64,000 nucleotides of DNA from Cryptomeria japonica (GCF_030272615.1 NC_081407.1:373324998-373388997); one strand, 5' to 3'. Positions 45,586-58,905 are shown, counted from the stretch's first letter. The notes: generated from the sequence alone by a model not told the origin. Numbers and translations are program-made.

Positions 45586-45965
45586 AGAACAACTTCTTAG
45601 CGCTTGAGGTACTTTTGCTAGCGCATCAAAGCATCAAGTTAGCGCGTCTGGTCAAAACAGTAGCGTTTATCCAAAATTTCAAAACAGTGTTAAACAGTTA
45701 ACGCATCTGGAAAACAGCATAGCGTGTTGAAGCATCAGCTTAGCGCGTAGGAGTCACACTTTAGCACTTAGGGTTTAATAGTTAGCGCGTCACAGACCCA
45801 TACAAGTGCATAGCTTTTTGAGCCAGGCAGAAAGAAAATTTTAAACAGTCGGAAACTTTAGCGTGTGGCAGGGGGCAGCTTAGCGCGTGTGGTCCTTTAT
45901 TTAGCGCGTGAAGTAAATTTGATAGCGCATCTTGTCTCTGTTTTAGCGCGTGACCAAAACCTGAA
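45586..45965 (+). repeat. GCGC-motif array in the element B leader
   Basis: Copies of TTAGCGCGT, TAGCGCATC and decayed forms every 20-35 bases, in the same direction as gag. Equivalent to 15005-15360 in element A. Confidence 0.85.
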
Positions 45966-46295
45966 AAACAGAGGGCAAAAGAGTGAGGAATTTTCAAAAA
46001 TTTTGAAAACATCTTTGGAAGCCTCTTTTCATTAACATCATTTTTCGTCAAAACAGAGTAGCGAAAACAAAACTGTAAAAACTATTTCTTGAGCAAAATT
46101 TGTGTCAAACAAATGTTGTAAAAATCTAAAACTGATCTCACAGTAAAACATATCTATCCTATCAAAATCCAGAAACATCATCACAAGTATCAAAAGGATC
46201 CTTTATCATCTCACAGATTTCATCTCAAAAACACTTGTTTAAAACCTCAGGTTGTCAAATCAAGTTTCCATATCGGGAGACTTTATCCATATCAT

Positions 46296-46805
46296 TTGAC
46301 ACACTTTGTTGTGAAGGGGCATCTAAACCTTTACTTTGATAAAGTAGAACTTGAGTTTTTAAAAGCAAGATCAACTGAATCCAAAACAAATCAAAAGGAA
46401 ACCATTGATCACTTATGCATGACTAATCCCCATATTCTGAGAAGAAAGAATATTTATCTTAACACCACGTTGAAGAAACAACAACCAAGTTTTTCCAAAT
46501 TTATCAAAAGAAACAAGTTTTTATACATCAATCTTCAACTCTTCAAATCCCATCAAGTATTCCTTCATCACGTCAAACGTTATATCCAAAATAAATCCAA
46601 TGAATTTGACAAAGAGCCTTTAAAGACTAGGGCATATTGTCAAAAATCCGCCTTTAATCAAATCATAAACCGTGGAGGAAGGATCAATCCGACATTCTTG
46701 CCTAACGAGTATATCACTTACAACACACCCCGACCTAAACCACCAACCCCCAAGCGACATATCGAAGAGGATTTTGTCCCCTTTGTCACTGAAATTTTCT
46801 ACTAA
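46296..46805 (+). CDS. ORF1 upstream of gag, element B (open)
   Basis: A 169-codon open frame whose shared core starts at ATG 46419 (MTNPHILRRKN) and ends with TAA at 46803-46805, one base before the gag ATG at 46807. Basic and aromatic, with KKQQPSFSKFIKRNKFLYIN and FNQIINRGGRINPTFL. This is the only sense ORF of element B that remains uninterrupted. The tight stop/start spacing suggests reinitiation or coupled translation of gag. Ogre-type elements are known to carry an ORF1 in this place, of unknown function. Element A has the same ORF with one CGA>TGA stop. Confidence 0.6.
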   Translation: MTHFVVKGHLNLYFDKVELEFLKARSTESKTNQKETIDHLCMTNPHILRRKNIYLNTTLKKQQPSFSKFIKRNKFLYINLQLFKSHQVFLHHVKRYIQNKSNEFDKEPLKTRAYCQKSAFNQIINRGGRINPTFLPNEYITYNTPRPKPPTPKRHIEEDFVPFVTEIFY

Positions 46806-46806
46806 A

Positions 46807-48780
46807 ATGCCTGTTACTCGCTCTCAACAAAACCAACAAAGCAAGGCACAAGCAGAGTCCAGTATGAATCGAAGGTTATCAAATCCTTTTGAAGGTTCAC
46901 ACCTAGAGGATACTGAAATTTCTGAAGAACTTCTTCAGGAATGCCAAGAAAGTGCTTCAATCTAAAAGCTTGTAGAAAGGCTCATGGAAAATGACAAGGA
47001 AAAATACTTGCTCATGCTCACAAGAAAAGGAGTCAAACTTCCTAAAGACCTTGACGCAGATGTATTCAAAACAAGACCTCAACATTACGAATATCAAGAA
47101 CGACAACGAGAAGGGGAAGCACGCGACCCTGAACAAGATATCCCCGAACAAAACATACCAGAGCAACATACACCAAGACAAAACATCCCCGAGCAAAACA
47201 TACCGTTCCATACACCATTTCAACCCCGGATCAATACCAGGGAAGAACTTTTCCCTCGACAAAACAATGCACCTTTGGTTGCCCTTACTCAACAAATGCA
47301 AATGTTACAAAGACAAATGCAAGACATGCAACAAGGGACAATAGTGCGATACTCTTTAAACGAAATTTGTCCTTATCCCTTTGACAGAAGATTGCACATG
47401 ATCCCTTTTCCTCCAAATTCAGACGTGCCTAAATTTGACAAGTATGATGGAAAAAGTGATCCCCGTGACCATGTCAGAGAATTCTGTACCATGAGTCTTG
47501 AATTTGCTCATGACGACACCTATCTGATGAGGTTATTCCCAAGAAGCTTGGGAGGACAAACAATTGAATGGTTATCCAAAATTACACCACCTGTCAAATC
47601 ATTTGATGAATTGGTTAACAAGTTCATAACACAATATTCCTATAACATTCAACATGCTATAACCATGCTAGACGTCTGCAACACCAAACAGAAAAACAAT
47701 GAAACATTCATGATATTCCTTCAACGCTGGCGACGTATGGTTTCACGATATCCTTGAGACATTCCTGAAAAGGAGAAAATGGAAATCTTCATCGACAACT
47801 TGAATGGTGAAATGAGTTACAGACTCAAACTCCAATGCATACCATCTTTCACTAAGTTAATTGAAAACGACATTCAAGTAGAAGAGGCATGTGTCAAAAA
47901 GGGAACACTCAAATTCTTCAAAGAAAGAATAAATTCATCAAACTACAATAACCAAAACAACAGCAACTTAGACAAGTCTCGATTCTGGACTCGAAACAAA
48001 AACAAAGGCAACAATGAATCACATGATCCAAAATCTAAGCAACCAATGCTCGCATTATCCGGAAATCCTCAAGCTACAAAGAATCCTAAAGGTGCTAATC
48101 CAAATGCTAATGCATATGCACCGAATATCAATCAAGGTCAATCCAATGCAAACAACACCCATGATACTCAAAACAAAACCACAAATCAAGGACCTAGTAA
48201 CAATTCACGCGACAGCAATAACAAATTCCAAAAACGTGTCTTCACACCACTGGGACAATCACTAGAGTCAACATTCAGAGAGCTTCTGGCAAACAAGATT
48301 CTCTCTTTGCCTGCAATTAGCAACTATGAACCCCAAATCAAACCACCTTGGTGGAATGACTCACATTATTGTGATTTTCATCGTAACAAAGGTCATCGAA
48401 CGAACGACTGCATGAGATTGAAAAACATTGTTCAAGACATGATTGATCGAGGTGACTTAACGGTAGATGGTCTCAAAACAAATGGTGACCACAGAGCCTT
48501 TAAAAATCCTCTTCCAAACTACAACAAAGATGGAGCTTCAACCTCAAACAATACATGCGGATCTTGTATCAACCACATCTACAATAACACCATCAATCAC
48601 ATATCAGCTGAAGACCATCATGTAAATGTCATCACAATCCAAGACCAGCATGATCATGAATCCATCAATGTAACAACCAAAGCTCAGAAATATGTCTTGA
48701 AGGGACATACCGTGCCAACAACCACTACACCCAAAATCCAATATGATTTAGTCAGCCAACTACGCAAAATTCCAGCTTAG
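46807..48780 (+). pseudogene. gag of element B (broken)
   Basis: The same layout as the gag of element A: MPVTRSQQNQQ start, FDKYDGKSDPRDHVREF capsid region, Asn-rich linker, YCDFHRNKGHRTNDC finger. Stops: TAA at about 46963 (element A CAA) and TGA at about 47756 (element A CGC; probably from CGA). The terminal TAG at 48778-48780 is shared with element A and in frame with the protease. Confidence 0.87.
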
Positions 48781-50541
48781 ATATCTATACTAGAACTGTT
48801 GAAACTGTCACCAAAACACAAAAACATATTGGAGCAAGCGCTATTGGAAACAAATGTACCTCAAGATCTGGATGTAGACAGATTTCAAGCCATGGTCGCT
48901 CATATGATAGGGCCTCATAATCTCACCTTCTCAGAGCATGATAATACTTCCTTGAGTCATCCGCATAACACTCCTTTCCATATTGAAGTCATCATTTATA
49001 AACACAGCGTAAAAAGAGTCTTAATAGATGGAGGAGCTGGACTTAATATATGTACCGTAAAACTTATCCGTGCATTAGGCTTCTCAGAGTAGTCTATTGA
49101 TCCCCGTAAAAAGATTACCATAAAGGCCTATGATGATGAGGAAAGGTCATCTAAAGGAACCATGATGTTACCCATTCAAGTTGGACCAGTGCAAAAGGAT
49201 ACTATGTGTCAAGTCTTAGACATAGACCTCACCTACAATATTTTATTAGGTCGACCCTGGATACATGAAATGCAAGTAGTGCCTTCTACGTATCACCAGT
49301 GTGTCAAATTTCCCTATAACGGACAAGAGGTCTCCATATATGCTGATCACAATCCATTTCAACATTGTAATGCAATGGGGGTAGCCCAGGACAGTTTGGT
49401 TCCCCATAATAGGGAAAAACAGAGGTCCTCAACATCAGATCTACCGATGGCAAAGCCCGAATCATTACCTAGAGATTTCAAGCAGAAAATGCAAATCAGA
49501 GAACAAGGTATGGGAGAATACTCTTTGGAACCCAGGTGTTTGGCCAAATTACCAACATCACCCAGATCTCATGGATTGCCTACTACATCAACACATCAGG
49601 TAACTTAGCCCATCACCAAATTTGATGGTACCTTCATCCAACTAGGCACTCTAGCACATGAATCAGAAGAGGAAGACATTCTTAGCTGGTTATACAAAGA
49701 TGAGGAAGAAGATAACAGAGCAGCTGCTCTGGATATAGTTTTACCAACACACCTATATGGAAAGGGCTACTTAATCATGCAACAAATGGGATATGATGGT
49801 AAAGGACCTATTGGAAAACGCAAAGGAGTCATTGAACCCATAGATCTTCCTTCACAACCCAGTAGAGACAAAACAAGATTGGGTTGTAAACTCACTTTCC
49901 TATTAAGAAAAACACCACGCATAACTCCAAAACCTCAATGGAAAGAAAAGAAGAAGTACAAAGAAGAATCCTGGTAGGAAACACTATTTGAGTCAGCAGA
50001 AACAATCCGCAAAGCACGTGAACGTCAAGAACAGAAGCAACATCAGGAAAAGCTTCTCAGCCACAAGAAGGCCATATCTGCAGCAGTAGCTCATATTCAA
50101 ACACCAATATCTCAAAAACCAATAGAAACATCTCCCAATACCGTTATTCTTCCCCAAGGAGGCACAGTCTATGAACAAATACAGAAAGTAGAAGCAGGAT
50201 CTGACACCGAATCAACAAAGACTATCAAACTGGTATCCATCATCAAAGATCTATTTTCACCCTACAATATACCTGTTTACAGCACTGATAGAATTTGGGA
50301 TGATGCCTCAGAGATTGATTCCAATGAATATGAATGGGGCAGCTGATCAAATGCTACTGCAGATATCACTGACAATATTGGTACCATATCCCTTTCTTCG
50401 GAAGAACATAACGCAGAAGATAGACCTCTCGAATTTGGACCGCAAAATATCTATGATGCCAAGGAAAGCGAACATAAACATTATGAACAAGTCTATACGG
50501 AAGATAATACCATCAAAGACCTCGACGAAATCCTTGACTTC

Positions 50542-50545
50542 TTTA
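50542..50545. repeat. Target duplication of the inverted-repeat element (TTTA/TTA)
   Basis: TTTA before GGGTGAACTC and TTTA after GAGTTCACCC (51539-51542). Because of the T-run the duplication could be scored as TTA (3 bp) or TTTA (4 bp). Confidence 0.75.
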
Positions 50546-51538
50546 GGGTGAACTCACAAAGCTGGTTCCCAGTTTTTGTTACGTCCTGATTTTTGCTGAA
50601 ATCATACATTTTTAAAAAAATAGAATGATTTAAGCTTTAAGAGGTCCCATTTGAAGTAATTAATTGAAGAGAGTTAAATCAAAGGCTCTTAGATCAAAAT
50701 TTCTTGGATAGAACCTCTCTACTTATAAATCATACTTGCAATGGAGTCTCCTTTGCATCTGTCAAATGCTGATAAAAAAATAATTTTACATTAGCTTTTG
50801 GGGGGTTAAATTAATTTATTTAAAAGTTTTTTTTTTGAAGTATTTAGTCCTTATTATAAGCTTTCCAAATAGTATAACTTTTAATATATTTAATTTTATT
50901 AATATATTTTTATTTTAGTTCTTATGAATGTAGTTTTTCCACCGAACATGAACTTCTTTGTTCAATGCATTGGGAAAAATAGTAAACTAATTCAAAAAAA
51001 ATCTGAAAAATATCTATGCACTAGGTATTGGTGTTTTCTTTCTAACAAAAAAAAGAAAATTGAATTTTGATATATATAGAACAAGTTATGTGTTCAAACG
51101 TACACCTATATCCAAATTGTAATTAGTCAAACTTCAAAACTTAATAAAATAAAAAATATTCAACATATCACTATCAAACCAAGTGCATGCCCTGGGTATT
51201 GATGTTACAAACCAAAATTCAAAAGAATTAAGTTTTTATTATTTAAAGAAAAAAAATTATGCGTTTCGAGAGACACATCACTCTTAAAAAATGTTGTTTG
51301 TTGCAAACAACTAATTTTTGAGGGAGATGGAAAAATCAATAAAATTTTATTCAAACAAATTTGCAAAAAATATATTTAGAATCTATAAACAAGATATTAA
51401 AAATCACTAGTTTATATCATCTTCAAATTCTTAACGGTTTAAAAGTTATAGGTGTCAGAAAGTGAAGGTTTTTTTCAAAATATTCATCTAAGTGTCAAAG
51501 TTGGTCAAAAAGTGGGAACCAGTATTATGAGTTCACCC
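50546..51538. mobile_element. 993-bp terminal-inverted-repeat (MITE-like) transposon in pol of element B
   Basis: Absent from the matching place in element A. Ends are inverted: left GGGTGAACTCAcaaagcTGG and the reverse complement of the right GGGTGAACTCAtaatacTGG, with similarity continuing over about 33 bases (TTCCCA, TTTTTG). The interior is AT-rich and non-coding. A TTA-type duplication and G-rich ends would fit the PIF/Harbinger superfamily, but with no transposase the class is uncertain. Confidence 0.8.
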
Positions 51539-51835
51539 TTTACCAAGACCAATCACGATGAAACCTCTGTCTTAACACTTACAGTAGCAAAACTTGATCC
51601 ACCGAATGATTCCTTACCGCTTGTCTTTCCCAACCTCATTGACTGGGACAAACCCAAAATACATGATGTACCAATTTTCCGAGACGATGAATCTATTATC
51701 CATTACCTATGTACTGTTAACCCGGAAACAGGCTCTCCTAGTGAACGAAGTAATGATGTCTGCAACCCAGGGAGTGCCAAGTCTCTCAGTCGCAAAAATG
51801 AACCAAATAAAAGATCTGATGCTGAAAACTAGTCA

Positions 51836-54232
51836 ATGGCAGCTCTAGATCACAAAAAAGTAAAAATAAAGGACGCATCTGAGGGTGAAAACCTTTTTAA
51901 GGCACCTAAAGATGGGAGACTTGACACTCTTTCTGAACATTTTCATGAGCGATCACCCATATTGATTGAGCCCACTCAAACAATCAACATTGGTACCACA
52001 GAAGCAGTCAAAGACATACACCTAGCAGAATCTTTGACAGAGGAGGAAAGATCAACATTTCTCATCTTTTTTAAAGAAAAGCAAATTAACTTTGCTTGGT
52101 CATATGCAGATATGCCCGGAATTGATCCACACTTAATCATGCATCACTTGTCCATCTCTACAGGAGTTAAGCTAGTCAAGCAAAAACTACGAAAGATGAA
52201 TCCACAAGTGGCACTCAGGGTCAAAGCTGAACTAAAGAAACTATTAGATGTCGGATTCATCTGACCCATCGACTATGCAGAATGGATCTCCAACATAGTG
52301 CCAGTATTGAAACCAGACGACAGTATCAGAATCTGCACTGATTTCAGAGATGTCAACAAAGCCTTTCCAAAAGACGACTTTCCTTTGCCCAGTATTGACA
52401 TAATTGTAGACCTCATAGCGAGCCATGCAATGCTCTCACTAATGGACAGTTTTTCAGGCTATAATCAGATAAAAATAGCCCCAAAAGATCAAGATAAAAC
52501 AACGTTCACCTGTCCTTGGGGAATGTACTGTTGGAATGTTATGCCTTTTGGCTTAAAGAATGCAGGAGTTACTTATCAACGAGCAATGACAACAATCTTT
52601 CATGACATGATGCATACCTTCATGGAAGACTATGTGGACGATCTGCTAGCTAAATCATTCACCAGAGCAGAACATCCCGACATCCTAACAAAAATCTTTG
52701 ATCGATTGGAGAAATTCCAAGTCTGGCTCAACCCTAAGAAGTGTGTCTTTGGGGTTACATCAGGAAAGTTACTAGGCTACATCGTCTCAGCTAAAGGTAT
52801 TGAAGTGGATCCAGCAAAGGTACAAGCCATCATGGAGATGCCACCACCAAAGAATATCATTCATCTCAGATCTCTACAAGGATGACTTCAATCAATCAGG
52901 CGATTCATCTCTCAACTAGCTGATAAAAGTCTACCATTCAATCATTTGCTCCATAAGAATGTACCTTTCAGATGGGAGGGCAAGTGTGCAGAATCTTTTT
53001 ATCAAATCAAACAGTATCTGATGAACCCACCAGTTCTAGTACCACCAGTCGCAGGAAAGCCCCTTATTCTATACATTTCAACAACCGATATATCACTGGG
53101 GGCACTGTTTGCACAAGAAGATCAATAAGGAAAGGAACAAGCCATCTACTACATCAACAGGACATTGAATGGCTATGAACTCAACTATACATTCATTGAG
53201 AAGGTTTGTCTAATGGTAGTCTTCGCATCTCAGAAGTTCCGACATTATATGCTAGCACACACAATTAAGCTAGTAGCAAAAATTGATCCTCTCAAATATC
53301 TACTCAGCAAGGCAGCTCTTACCGACAGATTGGCTAAATGGGTCATGATTCTCAGTGAATTTGACATCCAATACACAGAAAGAAGAGCCATCAAAGGACA
53401 AACAATTGCAGATCAACTAGCCGAAGCACCGCTACCAGGAAAACAAACTATGGAGATTGAATTTCTGGACAGGGACGTTCTTGCTATTTCTACTGCACAA
53501 TGGACCCTATACTTTGACGGATCCTACACACAACATGGTTTAGGTGCTAGCATTCTATTCATCACTCCTGAAGGGCATACCATACCAAGATCATACCGGC
53601 TTATGTTCCCATGCACAAATAATGTGGCTGAATATGAGGCATTGGTTATAGGCATCAAAATGGCCGTAGAATGAAAAATCACAGAGTTAATGGTCTATGG
53701 AGATTCGCAACTAGTCGTCAATCAAATCAACAACGACTATCAGACATAGGATGACAAGCGAATGGTGGATGACTTCAAACAGTATTTTGTACACATCACC
53801 TTCGAGCAAATACCAAGGTTGAACAACAAAGCAGTCGATGCCATGGCTACTATCGCTTCATTACTACAAATTCCAGAGCAACAGAGTCGTTACGAGTTCC
53901 TGGTAGAGCAATTGTTCTCCCCAGCCTATGACCACTCTGAATCCCATGTTGTCTATGCCTTAACCAGTTCGGATTCTCCTTTGTATGGACCAATGTATGA
54001 TTATCTAAAGAACAACGTCCTACCCATTGACTTATCCTGTAACCAAAAACATAATTTTATTCGACAAGCTGCCCGTTATAACCTTACTGCTGATACTTTG
54101 TACCGTCGAGGTCTAGATGGTACTCTTCTTCATTGCCTTGATCGTAATGAATTTGATTCCACTTTACATGAGCTTCACAAGGTATTTGTGGAACACATTC
54201 AAGTGGGACTACTCTTGCTAAAAAGCTTCTAA
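51836..54232 (+). pseudogene. Reverse transcriptase and two RNase H domains of element B
   Basis: RT motifs: KKLLDVGFI, IRICTDFRDVNKA, LMDSFSGYNQIKI, WNVMPFGLKNAGVTYQRAM, DYVDDLLAKS. The first gypsy RNase H follows with LILYISTTDISLGALFAQ. The second RNase H has WTLYFDGSYTQHG, NNVAEYEALV and VYGDSQLVVNQIN. Stops: TGA 52262 and 52883 (CGA in A), TAA 53126 (CAA), TGA at about 53672 (TGG) and TAG 53747 (AAG). A small deletion after DDK removes five residues present in A, and a one-base deletion near 54180 shifts into the integrase. Confidence 0.88.
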
Positions 54233-55236
54233 GGATGGGATACTACTGGCATACAATGGAGAAATATTCTTACCACTTCGCCAAGAAGTGTCCTAAATGC
54301 CAAATCCATGGCAATCTGATACATGCACCAGCACAGGAACTGCAACCATTTACAACATCCTGGCCCTTTTGTTAGTGGGGACTAGACTTGGTCGGCAAAA
54401 TTCATCCTTCATCTTCAAATGGACACAAGTTAATTATAACTGCAACAGAATACTTTACCAAGTGGATAGAAGCAGTCCCAATGACCACAGTAACTGGAAA
54501 GCAAATTGCATCTTTTATCCTGAACTATCCAATCTGCAGATATGGTATTCCACGTTCCATCATCACCAATAATGGACGACCATTCAAAAACCAAGATGTC
54601 TGAGAACTATGTGAGCAATTCAAAATATAACATCGGTTCCCTACACCATACTATCCCTAAGGGAATGGTTAAGCAGAAGCATCCAACAAAACAATACTGA
54701 AAATTCTCAAGAAAACAGTAAATGATGTAGGCAAAGATTGGCATATACAACTCAATCCAGCACTTTGGGCATACAGAACCAGCATCCGTACACCTACAGG
54801 AGCAACACCTTTCTCATTGGTCTATGGATCCGAATCTATTTTACCGCTGGAAGTAGAAATTTCATCTCTCAGAGTCTCTCTAAAAGGCTTAATCCCAGAT
54901 GAAGAGTATCGAGTCAACCGACTGCAAGAACTAGAACTATTAGATGAGAGACGTCAGCATGCTTACACTCATCTGAAAGCATATCAGCAACGCATGTGCA
55001 GAAGCTACAATCACAAGGTCATCCCTCGCAACTTCAAGGCTGGTGACCTAGTCTTCAAAGAAAATCCAAGAAATCAATAAGATCGAGAAAAGAAAGGGAA
55101 ATTTGAACCTAATTGGTTGGGTCCCTATGTCATCATATCAGTCTATGGATCAGGTGCTTATCAGCTTACAACCTCAGAAGGAGATGTGCTCGACTAACCA
55201 ACTAACAACATTCATCTGAAGAAATACTACACTTAA
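54190..55236 (+). pseudogene. Integrase of element B (dead catalytic site)
   Basis: The core is recognisable: FAKKCPKCQIHGN, GLDLVGKIHPSSSNGHK, YFTKWIEAVPMTTVTGKQ. The second catalytic Asp is replaced: SIITNNGRPF against SIIIDN in element A (GAT>AAT). Stops include TAG at 54374, TGA at 54601, TAA near 54628, 54658 and 54670 (between the Asp and Glu positions), TAA at 55078 and TAA near 55195. Ends KKYYT-TAA at 55236. Confidence 0.85.
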
Positions 55237-55925
55237 GTAGCCTAATGCACGGAAAAAGCAAAAAATAAAAAATAAAAAAAAATCAAAGAAAAAAGAAATA
55301 AAAAGGTACAATAAAAGCAACTGGTGAAAACCTAGTAACAGGCGCTATTGTGAAAGAACAACTCCTTCATCTATATCTATACACTTGCAGTAAAGTACTA
55401 TCGGCCATCGCCCGACACTTAACAAATATCCAGTCAGGACATACTTAGCGTAGTCACTATCCTGGTTTATCCATATATCCTCTCACCACATTTTACCTTG
55501 GCTTGGTAATCACTACACATCCGCATAGAGAGGTACACTCAGCTAGGGGCAATAAATCGTCAAAACTTGCAACACATTCAAGACAATCAAGACTATTTGC
55601 AAAACTCAGAAATATCACATCCAACAACCAAAAACTTCACTCCAGCGCAAAGCAAAACATTGGATTGCTAAAATGAGAATCACAAACATGCTAAGATGGA
55701 TGATTTTCTGAAGTACTAAATGTTGCATTATCACATAAAATCTTAACTATTTTTGCATTTGAAGTTTTTAAATTATTGGATTCTCTACATTTTCTCACTA
55801 AATGCTCCAAAGCTAGAGATCATGGGGAAACTCCAATATTTTCTTAGTCTTCTGTCTGTGAGACGATCACTTGTACTGTGTAAATACTTGTCTCGAGACG
55901 TGATACATCGAATATCACTGAAGAC

Positions 55926-56135
55926 ATGATTCTACTTTACACATACAAATGGTTTAATCTTGTCTGTTTATATGCAATCCGCACTCTGGTCATCCTGGTT
56001 CAATTATACCTTGATGCTTGTGCTATCTTGCAAAATCAAAAATCATGTAAATTTTTCTCAGGTCATTATGGTTCAATTATACCATTATGCTTGTATAAAT
56101 TTTTAACATATCCCAACCAAATCAATGCTCAATGA
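55926..56135 (+). CDS. Small hydrophobic sense ORF downstream of pol (copy B), unknown
   Basis: A 69-codon counterpart of 5801-6043, sharing YKWFNLV, LYAIRTLV and LDACAILQNQKSCKFFSGHY. Its start differs from copy A, which weakens the coding case. Confidence 0.25.
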   Translation: MILLYTYKWFNLVCLYAIRTLVILVQLYLDACAILQNQKSCKFFSGHYGSIIPLCLYKFLTYPNQINAQ

Positions 56136-56189
56136 TGATACCTATATCGAAAGCAAAATAACATATGGTTATATTAGGATGACAAATGC

Positions 56190-56415
56190 AGAATGAGGAT
56201 GCTCCAAAAACAAATAGTTGCATATCATTTTAAAATAGTTACATATCATTTTAAAAGTAGTTGCATATCATTTTTCATATCAAATCATACATCTCATTTT
56301 CAAGATACATCTCACATCATTATCATTATCATACATCTCATTTTCAAGATACATCTCACATCATTATCAAAATCATACATCTCATTTTCAAGATACATCT
56401 CACAGCATATCAAAG
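56190..56415. repeat. Short tandem repeats between pol and the antisense gene (copy B)
   Basis: GTTGCATATCATTTT-type units (56215-56275), then three units containing TACATCTCATTTTCAAGATA (about 56287-56405). Equivalent to 5490-5735 in element A, with different copy numbers. Confidence 0.8.
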
Positions 56416-58696
56416 CATACATCATACATTTACATCATGCATCATATCATCTATCTAAGCATTGCATCATCATCAAGTAAAGAAAGAACTTATAGAACAT
56501 GCATCCATAAACACATCACATGATCAAGGAAAATGGTGTCATCTATATATATATAAAAAATGATCCAAATATACAAAATCTATCATGTCTGTGCCCAGTA
56601 CAAAACAATGATCTAAAAATACAATAGGGACATCATCTCTCAAGTATGACTATCTCTTGAGGGGGATGGTCTCGCAGCTGATGTCACAGCTCCTGGATCT
56701 CCAGGAGGATCCTGTCTCGAGGGCCCCATCATGCCTCTGCTCTCTGACTGTTTCCCAGTCTCTCGAGATCGACTCAATCTCGCCTACGTAAAGCTCTGCA
56801 CTCTGCGCTCCTTGGGCACGACATCCTCATAATGGCATCTATAATACTCCGCCTCCCTCACTCTCGAGGACAACTCTCTCATGATATCTCTCATCGGGCC
56901 CCCTACAGCCGCTCTCTGAATGCTAGCTACCAGCTCCTCCACTCGACCGCACTACTCTATCTCTGTATCTCGCTCTAGAGTCAGTTGCGTAGTCTAATGC
57001 TGTTGCATCAATAGCTGTGCCTGCAACTGCTGAACTGTCAACTACAAGGTCCTGATCTAAGCATCCTCCACATGTGTCGAGACTCAGACCCGTAGGGGCA
57101 CTTGTGAAGGGGTACTCCCTATCCCTCTGCCTATCCTAGGTGCTGCTGGTGGTAACTCATCAGTCCTCCTCCTCTATGCTGGCCGTCTCCACTCATCTGT
57201 CCCTCCCACCGCTGCCATCACCTCTCCCACTCTACCCTCCTCCCTGGCACCAATCGCCAACCCTCCTCTCCCCCTGTCCATCACAGCTCGTCGAACTGCT
57301 CTCTCCACCTGACCTCCCCTATCTCTACCTCTGTCTCCTCTCCTCCCTCGATATTCTCTCCCTTGTCGTCCACCCCCACCTCCATCATCTCCATCTCCCC
57401 CAACATCCTCCTCCTCATCATCGAAGGTTGGCCGCATCTCCTCAGGATCTGATATCTTGGCCACAACACGAGCTGCAAACAAACCAGCAAACTCATGGGT
57501 CATCCCGACGTCTAATATCTCAGGAGCATAGTCCCATATCTGACTCGCTAAGCTGGAGAACTCCTCTACAGCTGCCTCGCTATCAATGGTAGGACCCCAA
57601 TCTGGTATGTCCTGTCTCCGGTGCGCATACAAGCAGGTCCCCTATGGTATACCCTGCTGCCGACCATACTGCCTCAAAACCTTGCCTACCTGGAATCTCT
57701 CTATCACAAAGGGTGTTCGCCCTATCAAAAACTGGCTCATAAATACAAAAGGCATCTCTAGCCCATCCTCTGCCCAGACCTCACAATCTGTATATGGTCG
57801 CCAGACGACCGTATCTATATTATCCAGAATCCTCCTCCAATGCTCCAGTTTTCCTAGCTTACGCTGGACAATTAGACCCCTGTAACCATAAGCAAATGCC
57901 CGCCCAGCAGGCCTGTCTCTGTCCACTAGTGGTCTCGCTGTTGGAATGTGCTCCCAACACCATACCTGTAAAAGTGTCATGCCAGCTGACAAACTGTTGT
58001 AACCCAGATACACAACCTCATGCAGGTCCCTGTACAAGTGGGCTAACATGGTTGATCCCTAAGCAAACCTGCGGACCTAGGTCACCATCTCCTCAAGAAC
58101 CAATCCCCAACCCACAGAGAATCCCTTTGACCTACGATCAGGACAAAGGAATCCACCGATGAAACTTGCTAATACTGACGGGAGAGGCGCATAGTCTAGA
58201 TCCAGGAACTCCTGCCATGGGATTTCATACCCACACACTGTCTCATCATGGAAAATATGTCGTAGTGCCTCAGTCCCACCCTCCTCAGTCTGCTCATACG
58301 ACAATAAAGCACCTGCTATGGGAATCCTCAAAATCCTGTAACAGTCCTTTGGAGTGACTGTCATCTCACCAGTAGCAAAGTGAAAGGTGTTCGTATCAAT
58401 GTGCCACCTCTCAACGAGCGTTGTAAGTAGACCCCGGTTCATAGTGAACCGAGGCATATCTAACAAAGATGATAAGCCACATCTCTCTATCACATCTAGG
58501 TCAGCCTGTGCCAATCGTGGAATCAATGCCCAAGGTCTAGGAAACCGCTCTCGCGACTACACCACTCCCAATCGCTCCTGTCAAAAAGCAAAATGAGTCC
58601 AATATCAGTTTCCACATCAAAACAAAGATATCAGAATCAAAATCACATCAAAAACATGAAACAATTTGCAAAAAACTAATCAAGTTCCACATCATA

Positions 58697-58905
58697 TCAT
58701 TCCATATCAACTTGTAACACAACTCAAGTTTTCAAAAACCATATCAAAACTTGTAAAACAACTCAAGTCTCCACATCACATAAACTTGTAAAACAAATCA
58801 AGTTTCCCACCCATATCAGCTTGTAAAACAACTCAAGTTTCCAACCCATATCAGCTTGTAAAATAACTCAAGTTTCCAACCCATATCAGCTTGTAACACA
58901 AATTA
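58697..58905 (-). repeat. 35-bp minisatellite in the antisense-gene intron (copy B)
   Basis: Units of the CTTGTAAAACAACTCAAG type alternating with TTTCCAACCCATATCAG; matches 3005-3206 in element A. Confidence 0.8.

Larger units (their letters stand above)
48781..51835 (+). pseudogene. Protease, G-patch-like segment and spacer of element B pol
   Basis: Protease RVLIDGGAGLNIC (about 49018-49056) and NILLGRPWIHEM, then MGYDGKGPIGKRK and TRLGC, then the acidic spacer. Stops: TAG at 49090 (GAG in A), 49606 (CAG), 49975 (CAG), TGA at 50344 (TGC) and TAG at 51831 (probably from CAG). The spacer is split by the inverted-repeat transposon at 50546-51538; the two halves flank it in frame. Confidence 0.82.

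Noticed and set aside
57140-57592. 150-codon Pro/Ser/Leu-rich plus-strand ORF
   Set aside because: Shadow of the Arg/Gly-rich linker of the antisense PMD gene on the other strand.
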